From Posidonia oceanica (lineage: Eukaryota > Streptophyta > Magnoliopsida > Alismatales > Posidoniaceae), in the NCBI GenBank assembly GCA_037176725.1, contig JAZBRS010000014.1:78288501-78352500 (forward strand): a stretch of 64,000 bases of DNA, read 5' to 3'. Made by a program: the position numbers and the translations under genes. Under the pieces are notes generated by a model. The model worked only from the letters and a program-made list of their open reading frames with translations, searched no databases and had not been told where the DNA came from. Positions 1 through 9,892 of the stretch are shown here, in pieces. The first letter of the stretch is position 1, and the number at the start of each line of letters is the position of its first letter.

Positions 1-1
1 C

Positions 2-1558
2 ATTGAGCCTTCTGCCTTGGAGAGCATGGTTGGGTTAATCGCGAAGCCCCAGGTCATCTCTTTCACGAGTGATGAGCTGCCTCCGGCAGGGATTAATCAC
101 AACCAGCCCCTATTCGTCACGGTGCAGTTCAAAAGCTTTCGCATTCCCCTAACACTGGTTGATAATGGGTCAGGCCTTAATGTCTGCCCCTTGCGTACAG
201 CAACCAAGCTCGGATTCAAAGCCGAGGATATCACGCCAGCCGTGAAGGGAATGACTGCTTTTGACAACACTCACCATGACGCTCTAGGGATTCTGATCAT
301 CCCTCTGGCTATCGGTCCGGTCGTCTTCGACGTAGAATTCTATGTCGTCGACTTGAAGCCCAACTTCAATCTTCTGCTTGGGCGTCCTTGGCTCCACAAG
401 CATCAGGTCCTTCCTTTGACCCTCCATCAAATGATAAAGTACCGTCGTGGCGATGATGTCATTGTCGTCATGGCGGAGAACTTTGAGAAGGAGCGGATTG
501 AAGCAGTCTCTCCCGTGTCCTCGCAATCTATCCCGTTTGACCCCGAGACTTCTGAAGCCCTCTATCGCGTTAACCGGTGCGAGCCAGTTAACTTCATTCC
601 CGATCTTGAACGTGTCAACTCCTTGACCGTTCACAATAACCCCTTTCGAATGGTCGAGAATGTATGTCACAGGTGGGGTTACACAAAGGGTACGCCGCTC
701 GGGCGTCACGGCCAAGGGATCGCGGAGCCGATCGTAGCAGTGGAGCGAAGGAAATCTGAAGGCCTCGGCTACGAACCCAAGCCCAACGAAGATCACTGCT
801 TCCAGCTCAAAGATCGTGCGCCAGCCATCCCCAGAGACCTCACTAACTTTACCAGTGCAAGAATTCTGGGATCAACCGACTACCAAGCCACAGCGCCGGC
901 AGAGGATTGGGTGTGTATTGAGGACTACTACTCGGATGAGGAGCAGTCTGATGCAACAGAGGCTGTCCCAATCAACTCAGCAGAAACAGTGGTCAGAGCA
1001 GAGGCCCCACAGTCAGTTTATTTAGCTCTCCCTCTGGCAGAAACAGCAGGCAGCTCAGCAGGCCCTATGGCAGATGCAAGTTCCCATCCTTCAGCAGCCA
1101 CATCAGCTCCTCAGGAACAGTCAGCAGCAGTGCAGGAGTCGGAGACACTCCTCCTGGCAGAACCAAGTATGCTACCAGCGGTCACAGCAACATCAGTGCC
1201 ACTGCCCCCATCTCTGGAGGGGCAGTCCATCAACTCAGTCAGCAGCGTGGCCCGGCCCGCTCCCTCAGCATCATCTTCAAGAATGCAGCTGGCGCAGTCC
1301 GCTCCGCATTCTCCTGACAACCAGCAGCAGCTCTCATGGCAAGACCCTATGGCGTCAGAGGCCGCGCTCTCTCAGTTACGGCCCGATACAAAAGGCCAAC
1401 TGAGCACTACATTCTCCAGGCCCTTGAGCCCTCCAAAGAGCACCCCTGCTTACTCTCCGACAGTGACCCTGGAAGCTTATTCATCAGTAGCACCGCTGGC
1501 CTGTCTATTTGGGCCTTTTACATCTGAACTGCCATCAGCGGATGTGCCCGTGAACTAG
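2..1558 (+). pseudogene. Element A polyprotein, part 1: retropepsin-like protease, G-patch-like segment, Ser/Ala/Gln-rich linker
   Basis: The frame is open from the left edge, so the true start lies outside the window. The protease core is seen as LVDNGSGLNV with the catalytic Asp codon at 161-163; D-N-G replaces the usual D-T/S-G, a variant I recall from Tat-clade proteases. The LLGRPWLH motif follows near 378-413. A segment rich in Gly and aromatics (WGYTKGTPLGRHGQGI near 674-722, then GLGYEPK near 764) resembles a G-patch, known in Ogre/Tat polyproteins. From about 950 the protein is a low-complexity Ser/Ala/Gln/Pro linker. An in-frame TAG (1556-1558) interrupts it; the same frame reopens at once. 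Element C reads through at the matching place, so this is a disabling mutation or, less likely, a readthrough stop. Confidence 0.88.
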
Positions 1559-1561
1559 ATC

Positions 1562-3328
1562 ATGCAGACTCCAAGGGTGGCGATCCATCTTGCAGCCGGG
1601 CCAGTGCCGCAGGCCCCCGGCGCCTACTACGTCGACTCCCCCTCAGACGAAGAAGAAGGAGTGGCGATAGAAGCCCAGGTCGATTCTTGGATGTCCGACT
1701 TAGAGTTGCTCTTTCAAGAACAACTCAAGTCGATAGCAGAAGACCTGGCAGACCATCAAGCTGCAGAAAGGAAAGGAAAAGCCGTAGTTACGGATCCTCC
1801 TCTGCAAGAGGACCATGCTTCTATCATGGTCCTAGAAGACTCAGCAGCGCCGGACTCCCCTAGACCAGATGAGCTCATCACTCTTCAACCAGAAGGCGGG
1901 TCTAGGTGGTTTGTGCAACCCATGCCTCACCTGAGCAATGCATCGAGCGGCAGTGACCAGATCAGCCGCCAGTCCGGCATATCCTCCACGAGCACACTAG
2001 AAGACCCAGAGGGGGGAGCATCAGCAGTAGATGCAGCAGCAGCAGAGCAGAATGCCTCAGCAGCCTTAGCAGCACAGTCGGCAGAGCAGTCAGCAGTATC
2101 AGCAGCAGAGTCAGTTGAGCCCTCAGCAGAATCAGCAGAGCACTCAGCAAAGCCAGTCAGGCCAGAGCAAACAGCAGAAGGAGTTGCTGGGACGGGGGTC
2201 ACGCACCGAGGCTACAAGAATACTCGAGTGAGCGTGACCATCCTGAAGCGTCACCAGGGCCAAGCGACGGAACACATGCACTCTTTCGACATCACAAGTC
2301 CTTCTTTTGAGAAAGAGATCCTCTCAGAACTTGTTGCTTATGGAGAAGAGGATGATACGGGCATAGATGAGACTGACGAACCTTTGCCCGAGTTCCGGCC
2401 CTATGACGACGACCCAGAAGGCCCCAACCTCCATGTTGAAGAAGAAACGGAGGTTGTTAACATTGGCACAGCTAAGGAAGTCAGAGAAGTTTGCATCAGT
2501 GCCCAGCTGTCCGCCCAGGCTCGAGCTGAATTCATTGCATTCCTGAAAGAATATGCGGATGTCTTCGCCTGGAGTTATGAAGATATGGTCGGCCTTGACA
2601 TAGAGATAGTGGTGCACAATCTGCCATTAAATCCAGATGCCAAGCCAGTAAAGCAGAAGCTAAGAAGATGGCGACCGCAGTGGCTGCTCATGATCAAAGA
2701 AGAGATAATGAAGCAGCTTGGAGTCAACTTTCTGAAGGTCGTTCTTTATCTTGAATGGCTGGCAAACATTGGACCTGTGCCCAAGAAAGATGGCCGAATC
2801 CGAATCTGCATCGACTACAGGGACCTGAACAAGGCGAGTCCCAAGGACGACTTTCCATTGCCCCACATTGACGTCCTAGTCGACAATACAACGGGCCACA
2901 AAATGCTCTCCTTCATGGACGGCTTCTCTGGATACAATCAGATCAAGATGGTAGAAGAAGACATGGAAAAGACTTCATTCATCGCCCCTTGGGGGGTCTT
3001 CTGCTACCAAGTCATGCCGTTCGGCCTGAAGAATGCTGGTGCAACCTATCAGAGGGCCATGACTGCGCTATTCCACGACCTCATGCACCAAGAAGTGGAG
3101 GTCTATGTAGACGATATGATTGCCAAAACCAAAGAGCCCGAGGATCATCTTGCCTGTCTCAGAAAGCTCTTTGACCGTCTACGGAAGTACAAGCTGCGCC
3201 TGAATCCCAAGAAGTGCGTATTCGGGGTATCTTCTGGCAAATTGCTCGGCTACATTGTTAGCCAAAGGGGGATTGAGGTGGACCCGTTGAAAGCACAAGC
3301 CATCGTGGACATGCCCCCCCAGGACTGA
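1562..3328 (+). pseudogene. Element A polyprotein, part 2: linker and reverse transcriptase
   Basis: Same frame as the preceding segment. The first half is an acidic and Ala/Ser-rich linker (about 1562-2230) with a conserved acidic region (FRPYDDDPEGPN near 2396-2430). The reverse transcriptase follows: PVPKKDGRIRICIDYRDLNKAS near 2775-2838, FMDGFSGYNQI near 2913-2945 and the catalytic YVDD at 3104-3115. The domain makes cDNA from the element RNA. A run of C at 3314-3320 is 2 bp shorter than the matching place in element C and shifts the frame, giving a TGA at 3326-3328. The last part of the RT (GRLQYISRFIAQLTPI in C) continues here in the other frame, from about 3321. Confidence 0.9.
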
Positions 3329-3446
3329 AAAAGAAGTCAGAAGTCTGCTTGGGCGTTTACAATATATCAGTCGCTTCATTGCACAGCTTACGCCCATCTG
3401 TGAACCCATATTCAAGCTCTTGAAGAAGAATGCGCAGATTCACTAG

Positions 3447-5729
3447 AGCGAGGAGTGTCAGGCTGCATTTGCCAAGATCAAGCAGCTGTTGATCAAGCCT
3501 CCTATCCTGGTCCCGCCTACGCCAGGAAGATCCTTGCTTCTCTACCTTTCTACCACGCAGCATTCCATGGGCGCCGTCTTGGGCCAGCATGACGAATCTG
3601 GTAGAAAGGAGCGCGCCATCTACTACCTGAGCAAGAAATTTAATGAATGCGAAGCCAGGTACAGTACACTAGAGAAGACTTGCCTGTCCCTTGTCTGGGC
3701 TACACAGAAGCTGAGGCACTACTTGATGGCATACCCAGTGCAGCTCTTATGTCGGCATGATCCCATCAAATTCCTCTTTCAGAAGCCGGCCATGGTGGGC
3801 AGATGTGCCAAGTGGCAGGTGTTATTGTCCCAGTACGACATCACCTTTGTCACACAGAAATCCATGAAGGGTCAGGCAATGGCAGACCATCTCGCTGACC
3901 TCCCTCTACCTGAATACCAACCCCTCCAGACGCAGTTCCCTGATGAAGACATTCTTTTTGCAATGGAGGACTCTGAGCAGAAAGATCCTGAAGAAGCAGA
4001 GGAATGGCAGCTCTACTTTGATGGTGCAGTCAACAAGAAGGGCCGAGGCGTAGGCGTAGTGCTGACCACGCCCCAAGGACAGATGACTCCTTTCGCGAGG
4101 AAGCTGACTTTCACCTGCACAAACAACGAAGCAGAGTACGAAGCGTGCATCCTGGGGTTGAAAGTCGCCCTCGAGCATGAGGCGCAGAAGCTGCATGTAC
4201 ACGGCGATGCCATGCTAGTGATTTCTCAAGTGAACGGCGATTGGAAGACAAAAGATCCCAAGCTTGTGCCGTATCACGAACACCTGCTGAGGCTGATGGA
4301 AGAATTTGAGAGCATCCGCTTCACATACCTGAACAGAGCAAAGAACACGTATGCAGACGCACTAGCAACTCTGGCATCCTGGCTCACCATTTCAGAAGAC
4401 AGCACTGTGGATGTATCAGTCACTCGCATTGAACAGCCTGCATACTGCATGAGCATAGAGGAAGCGGATCCCGTAGAGGGGCAACCCTGGTATCAAGACA
4501 TAAAATCCTTCCTGGAGTCTGGTAGCTTTCCTCCTGATACCACGGCAACAGACAAGACGACTTTGGCGCGTCTGGCGTCAAAGTATGTGCTAGGGGCCGG
4601 ACAGCTGTACAGAAGGTCATACAATCAGATGCTACTGCGCTGCCTGAACAAATCGGAGGTTGACACGCTAATGCTTCAAGTGCATGCGGGGACCTGTGGC
4701 CCGCACATGAACGGCGTCCTCCTGGCCAAGAAGATCATGCTGCAAGGTTATTTCTGGCAGACCATGGAAGCCGACTGCTGCCGGTTCGTGCGTAGATGCC
4801 ACAACTGTCAAATCCATGATAACTTCATCAAGGCCCCTCCACATCAGCTGCACAACATGTCTTCGCCATGGCCTTTCTCCACCTGGGGGATCGATGTCAT
4901 TGGTGCCATCCACCCTCCTGCTTCAAATGGTCATCGTTACATTCTGGTGGCGATTGATTACTTTACCAAGTGGGTGGAAGCAGCCTCTTACAGGACAGTC
5001 ACCGCTGCGGCAACAGAAAAATTTATCAGAAACAATATTGTTGCCCGATATGGGGTCCCGCACTCTGTCATCTCTGATAACGGCTCAAACTTCATTGCCA
5101 AAAGGATCGAAGAATACCTGCAAAGTCTCAAGATCAAGCACCATCGATCCTCGCCTTATCGGCCACAGATGAACGGAGCAGTGGAATCTGCAAACAAGAA
5201 CATTGTCAAGATCCTGAAGAAAATGGCAGAAATCCACAAGGATTGGCACGACAAGCTCCCATACGCACTCTGGGCGTACAGGACATCAATCCGGACCTCT
5301 ACAGGAGCCACCCCGTACTCTCTAGTGTACGGCATGGAAGCGGTGTTACCTGTTGAAGTGGAAATCCCCTCTCTGCGGATCCTGCGGGAAGCTGAGTTGG
5401 AAGGAGCAGAATGGGTCGAAGACCGCTGCGTCCAACTAAACTTGATTGATGAGCGCAGATTGCAAGCCATGCACAACGCTCACTGCTATCAGAAGCGGAT
5501 GGCCAGAGCATTCTTGAAGAAGGTCCAGCCCAGAAGCTTCCAGCCAGGGGACCTTGTCTTGCGCACCATTCATTTGCCTGACGGTCGAGGGAAATTCCGA
5601 CCCAATTGGCATGGCCCCTTTGTGGTCAAGCAGATCTTTTCGGGAGGCGCTGTAACCCTTGAGGATATGGACCATGTCGAGCAGTCTGAGCCCGTCAACC
5701 TCTGCTATCTGAAGAAGTACTATCAGTAG
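3447..5729 (+). pseudogene. Element A polyprotein, part 3: degenerate RNase H, archaeal-type RNase H, integrase
   Basis: This open segment follows a TAG at 3444-3446 (TGG in element C). Domains in order: a Ty3-type RNase H near 3530-3890 whose first catalytic position is lost (LYLSTTQHSMGAVL instead of a D-A-S type motif); a second, archaeal-type RNase H near 4005-4390 with LYFDGA, NNEAEYEA, HGDAML and YADALA supplying the D-E-D-D residues; and an integrase. The integrase has a zinc-binding H/H and CHNC (near 4798-4809), then the DDE triad in GIDVIG (about 4888), SDNGSNF (about 5072) and GAVESANK (about 5176). It ends VNLCYLKKYYQ without a chromodomain. The doubled RNase H is diagnostic of the plant Tat clade. 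This C-terminal half is intact and could be functional if expressed. Confidence 0.92.
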
Positions 5730-6380
5730 CTGAAAGCGGCCCCGTTGCAGATGCCCTTCTCCCACCTGCACTTGCATTCTCGCCTTCTTGCTTCAACTCT
5801 ACTTCAAATCATCATCGTCATCCTTTCAACTCTCGCATTCTTTCTTTTCAAATCATCATCGTCATCCTCTCAAACATCGCATCTTCTGCCCGGTGATGAC
5901 GACCGGAAGTGCTTGCCTGCTCTGGAAAGAGTCACCCTGCCTCACCTGGCACTACTTAGATGTCTTGGCGAGTGAGGGAGCCACCACCAATAAGGACAGG
6001 CGAACTGCCCAATCTCACAAGGACATACACCTTTGAGGGAGGAAAAAATGTTAGGTTGTGAGCTTGAAAAAAGTGAGAATAGACATCTAGGTTTGGGCAC
6101 CTCCAAGGAACAGAAGACGAAGACAGAAGCTGGCCCTAGAGATAGGGGTGTGCAGTCTAACCCTGCTCCTTCTACCCATCACACAGCAGACCCAAAGCCT
6201 AAATCCATTACAATTCAAGCACCCTTCTTTTGCCACCAGAATGGGGATAGCAAAAGCCTGAAAAAAAAAGAAGAGGAAAAAGATCAAGCAAAAAAAAAAG
6301 AAAAAAGAGATAGAACAAAAACAAAAACAAAAAAGGAGAAAAGCAAGCAAAACAAAAAAAAAAAAGAAGAAAAAGGCAAA
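5730..6380 (+). other. Element A post-pol untranslated region with conserved block and A-rich tract
   Basis: No gene is supported here. A block at about 5888-5995 is conserved in element C (56838-56940): a short hairpin (CCGGT/ACCGG), then GTGCTTGCCTGCT, then ACTTAGATGTCTTG and GTGAGGGAGCCACCAC. A strongly A-rich, almost T-free purine tract follows at about 6258-6380; element C has one in the same position (about 57110-57290). Confidence 0.7.
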
Positions 6381-6746
6381 GGTAGCCCAAAAAACACAGG
6401 CACCGTTATCCCCCATACTTTACTAGAGATCCCCAGCATGTAAAGCCTGGAAAAGGGGTCTACCACATCCTCCCAAGAGCAAACACATACCTTCTCCTAG
6501 CTAGGGGCAGAGAAAGACTGCATACCTATAAGGGAGAAACCTTTCAAAAAAAAGAGAGCTGAAAGAATAGGTGTAGGTCCTGAGAGTGCAGCCAGTAGCC
6601 TGTCCTCACCACATCACCACCTGTATAATGCCAACAACCTGTTCCGGAGCGCCACCAATAAGCCGAGAGTCTAAGTAGGGCCCAGTGAGTCAAGGACCAC
6701 TCCCTTCCTCTGCAGCAGGCACCAAAGCACTCCGTACGCTGAGGGC

Positions 6747-6818
6747 ACTCAAGCATACCCATCCACTCAAGCATACCCATCCACTCAAGCATACCCATCC
6801 ATTCAAGCATATTTATTC
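6747..6818 (+). repeat. 18-bp tandem repeat
   Basis: Three near-perfect and one decayed copy of CTCAAGCATACCCATCCA, in the untranslated stretch between the A-rich tract and the extra ORF. The surrounding 6381-7226 also holds a region shared with element C (GCAGCAGGCACCAAAGC near 6711, C near 57564), but no coding sequence. Confidence 0.85.
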
Positions 6819-7226
6819 ATCCAATAATATTCATCCTCATAAGCATATCACTAGCATCTTGCATTCATGCATCTTCCTTCTTTCCTTTCCCCTTCCGCCA
6901 ATCTCTCCGCTCTGCAACACGCTCAGGTCCTGAGGCAGTACTTCTCCCCAGCAGAGGCACATCGACGACACTCAAGCTGCGCTGGTCCAGATTTCCTACC
7001 AACCTTCGCCCCCATGTCCGCAAGACTGCTGCAGAATTCCCCTGCTTATCAGTGCTTAATTGCTGTGTTCTGTTATCACTTTGCCTAGATGCATATTGGA
7101 ACTGCATTTTCAGTCTCAGCTTCTGCTTGCTGTCAGTGATTACATACCTGCGAGATCTGACTGATTATTGATGGCAGGTACCTTCAAGCCTTGCAGTAAT
7201 CAGCCTATCTTCTGCAACCAAGTATA

Positions 7227-8429
7227 ATGGGTTTTCCTACTCTGTTGACTCCCGCACATTGCTCGGAAACCCTGCGAGAGTGGATCGACAGGCTCACTCA
7301 AGTAGACTGTGAAAAGCTGCGCCTGTGGGGCATACCAACCAAGCTGCTAAAGGCTGCTGATGTGGAGGTCAGCCGCCACCTTCTGTGTGCCGCCGCGAGA
7401 TTCTGGAAGCCGGCGCACCATGTCTTCCGTTTCAACAAAACTGAGCTGACACCTACACTGGAAGAGGTGCGTCGGATATGTGGCTTTTCAAAGATCTTGG
7501 GGCCGCCTGTTTTCATGAGACGCGACGGATATCTCCGGGTCCAGAACCAACTGACTGGGCTCTCCACTCAAGCCTGCCAACAGAACCTGATCTGCACCAG
7601 TGGACCAGAGCCTATGCTTCGCCTTGCACACTTTGATGATATCTTAAACAAGCGTGCTGACCTCGGAGATGAGCTGTGGCTCCGAGGGTTTGTCATTCGC
7701 TTCCTGGGCGAACTAATCTTTACTCATGGCCGACTGACAGTGGCCATCGAGGTCGCAGAGATTGCATTAGCAGTGGTGACCCAGCACATAGACCTGGCAC
7801 CAGTCGTCTTGGCAGAGACTTATCATAGGCTGGACCGCATTTCTCATCGCTGCCGCCACTTCCACGGTTGCGGAACACTCATACAAGTCTGGCTGACCGC
7901 GCACTTAGAGATGGACCTTCTACGCCCTCAAGTGCATGCTTTCGAAGCTTACTGCAGCAGCGCCCGTACCAGAGCAGACAAGAGCGTCAAAGACGAGTAC
8001 GAGAGGCTGTCAGCACTGACTGACGACGCTGTGATCTGGCGCATCGTTCCCTCTGCAGCAGAGCCATTCACAATCTTCTTCAGCGCGCGTGACACGCGGC
8101 TGATCATTCTTCCGGACTTCACAGTAGGCGTAGAGTACCATCCAATCAGGGTCATGCGCCAGTTCGGCTTCCAGCAAGGCGCCTTCATTGACAGTACAGC
8201 GCCTGAACTTCTACAGATGTACCCTCTCAGCACCACTGCCCCGACCAAGAAGCTCGCTAGTCTGATGCAGCACAGGGTCCAATCTACAGACGTTGTAGCT
8301 GTGAGAGGTACTGGATGCACTCCTGATTATGAAGCCGAAGTCCGACAGCTCTGGCCAATCACTGAAGTCCCGCCAGGCGGCCCCCTATTCCCCGACTCCA
8401 AGCAGCCAAAGAGGGCCCGAGTTGACTAG
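7227..8429 (+). CDS. Extra ORF of element A: plant-mobile-domain/DUF7745-like protein, intact
   Basis: An uninterrupted 400-residue ORF in the sense strand, 1.5 kb after the integrase and before the 3' repeats. It has no retroviral enzyme motifs. It resembles plant mobile domain (DUF7745-type) proteins, which occur in plant genes and transposons: PTLEEVRRICGF near residue 77, LWLRGFVIRFLGE near 151, the GCGTLIQVWL stretch near 214 and the YHPIRVMRQFGFQQ stretch near 309 match hallmarks I recall for that family. No signal peptide or membrane segment is obvious, so an env-like role is unlikely. The ATG at 7227 (MGFPTL) is chosen because element C aligns from the same residue, although the C frame is open further upstream. 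The ORF is better preserved than pol of the same element. Its function is unknown; the family assignment is from memory of motifs. Confidence 0.72.
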   Translation: MGFPTLLTPAHCSETLREWIDRLTQVDCEKLRLWGIPTKLLKAADVEVSRHLLCAAARFWKPAHHVFRFNKTELTPTLEEVRRICGFSKILGPPVFMRRDGYLRVQNQLTGLSTQACQQNLICTSGPEPMLRLAHFDDILNKRADLGDELWLRGFVIRFLGELIFTHGRLTVAIEVAEIALAVVTQHIDLAPVVLAETYHRLDRISHRCRHFHGCGTLIQVWLTAHLEMDLLRPQVHAFEAYCSSARTRADKSVKDEYERLSALTDDAVIWRIVPSAAEPFTIFFSARDTRLIILPDFTVGVEYHPIRVMRQFGFQQGAFIDSTAPELLQMYPLSTTAPTKKLASLMQHRVQSTDVVAVRGTGCTPDYEAEVRQLWPITEVPPGGPLFPDSKQPKRARVD

Positions 8430-8726
8430 GCCCTTGTGCGACCATCATCTGGTCTTCTTTCAAATTGTGCTGTACATTTCTGGCCTACCGCAGGCATTGT
8501 ACTTATCAAGATCATATCAATGGAAACTGTTTCTGCTTTCTGCTTGCACATCAAGACTCTTTGCTGCATTGCATATCATCATCATCATTATCTTGGGCCC
8601 TCTAATCAGACTTGCAGACATCCCAACGCAGCAAAGTCCTCAGCACCCAATCCGGAGCCCAGAGCATCTGCAGGCCCGCGACACCTGTCATCCTCCCCAG
8701 CTGATCCTCCCTAGCTGAGTTCTTTG
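8430..8726 (+). other. Untranslated stretch after the extra ORF
   Basis: No gene or clear motif; partly similar to the matching stretch of element C (59175-59400). It leads into the 114-bp tandem repeat. Confidence 0.5.
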
Positions 8727-9190
8727 CGGGCCGGCACCCCAAACTGCTCGGCGAAAGGTCCGTCAACCTGACACTCTTCTCTGCTGGTCATCCCCAGTCG
8801 AGTCCCCAGTTGGTCGCCCCCAGCTGGATCGTTATCTCTGCGGGCTGGCACCCCAAACTGCTCGGCGAAAGGTCCGTCAACCTGACACTCTTCTCGGCTG
8901 GTCATCCCCAGTCGAGTCCCCAGTTGGTCGCCCCCAGCTGGATCATTATCTCTGCGGGCTGGCACCCCAAACTGCTCGGCGAAAGGTCCGTCAACCTGAC
9001 ACTCTTCTCGGCTGGTCATCCCTAGTCGAGTCCCCAGTTGGTCGCCCCCAGCTGGATCATTATCTCTGCGGGCTGGCACCCCAAACTGCTCGGCGAAAGG
9101 TCCGTCAACCTGACACTCTTCTCGACTGGTCATCCCCAGCTGAGTCCCCAGCTGATCGCCCTCAGCTGAGTCCCTTGCGGGCTGGTACCC
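8727..9190 (+). repeat. 114-bp tandem repeat, four copies plus a partial fifth
   Basis: Units begin with GCGGGCTGGCACCCC at about 8727, 8841, 8955 and 9069, with a shortened copy near 9178. Each unit carries GGCA-N8-TGCT and AGGT-N6-ACCT inverted pairs, diverged versions of the hairpin modules further downstream. Because 114 is a multiple of three, a long open frame exists on the minus strand, but it is a by-product of the repeat. Confidence 0.92.
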
Positions 9191-9469
9191 CAAACTACTC
9201 GTCTGACAAGCACGACACTCTTGTCATCACTCTCTGCTTTCGATGCCAAAGACGCGCTGGCCAACCCCTGGTGTCATCCCGACACCAGGGGTATCTTTTG
9301 ATCGCCCCTTGGTATCATTCTTTCCCTCTTTCCCCTATGACGTTCCTGGCGTCATGGGATGATTTCTTCTCATCATTCCCTTATCCCTTCTTTGCCGGTC
9401 GATAAGTCTGATATCTTATCATTCTCATCATTCCCTCATCCCCTCTTTGCCGGCCGATAAGTCCGATAT

Positions 9470-9840
9470 CTTATCAATCAACACTTCTCATCATGATCTC
9501 ATCCCCCTCTTTAGCTTAATTTCTCATCATGATCTCATCTCCCTCTTTAGCTTAATTTCTCATCATGATCTCATCCCCCTCTTTAGATTAACTTCTCATC
9601 ATGATCTCATCTCTCTCTTTAGCTTAATTTATCATCATGATCTCATCCCCCTCTTTAGGTTAATTTCTCATCATGATCTCATCCCCCTCTTTAGCTTAAT
9701 TTCTCATCATGATCTCATCCCCCTCTTTAGCTTAATTTCTCATCATGATCTCATCCCCCTCTTTAGCTTAATTTCTCATCATGATCTCATCCCCCGCTTT
9801 AGATCAACTTCTCATCATTATCTCATCCCCTCTTTGCCGG
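9470..9840 (+). repeat. 36-bp tandem repeat, about ten copies
   Basis: Unit CTCATCATGATCTCATCCCC plus CTCTTTAGCTTAATTT. It is framed on both sides (9404-9425, about 9462-9475 and 9840-9862) by the hairpin GATAAG-N8-CTTATC. Element C has a related 37-bp repeat (59683-59800) in the same position. Confidence 0.9.
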
Positions 9841-9892
9841 CCGATAAGTCCGATATCTTATCATTCTCATCATGATCTTGCCCCCTCTTATC

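Noticed and set aside
284..796. Long minus-strand ORF opposite the protease region
   Set aside because: Shadow of the real coding strand; element C has a different, shorter opposite frame and no protein similarity is visible.
7227..8429. Envelope-like interpretation of the extra ORF
   Set aside because: No signal peptide, transmembrane segment or furin-like site is visible; internal motifs fit plant mobile domain proteins better.
8711..9193. 160-codon minus-strand ORF, and the 142-codon plus-strand ORF at 9447-9875
   Set aside because: Both are by-products of tandem repeats with periods of 114 and 36 bp.
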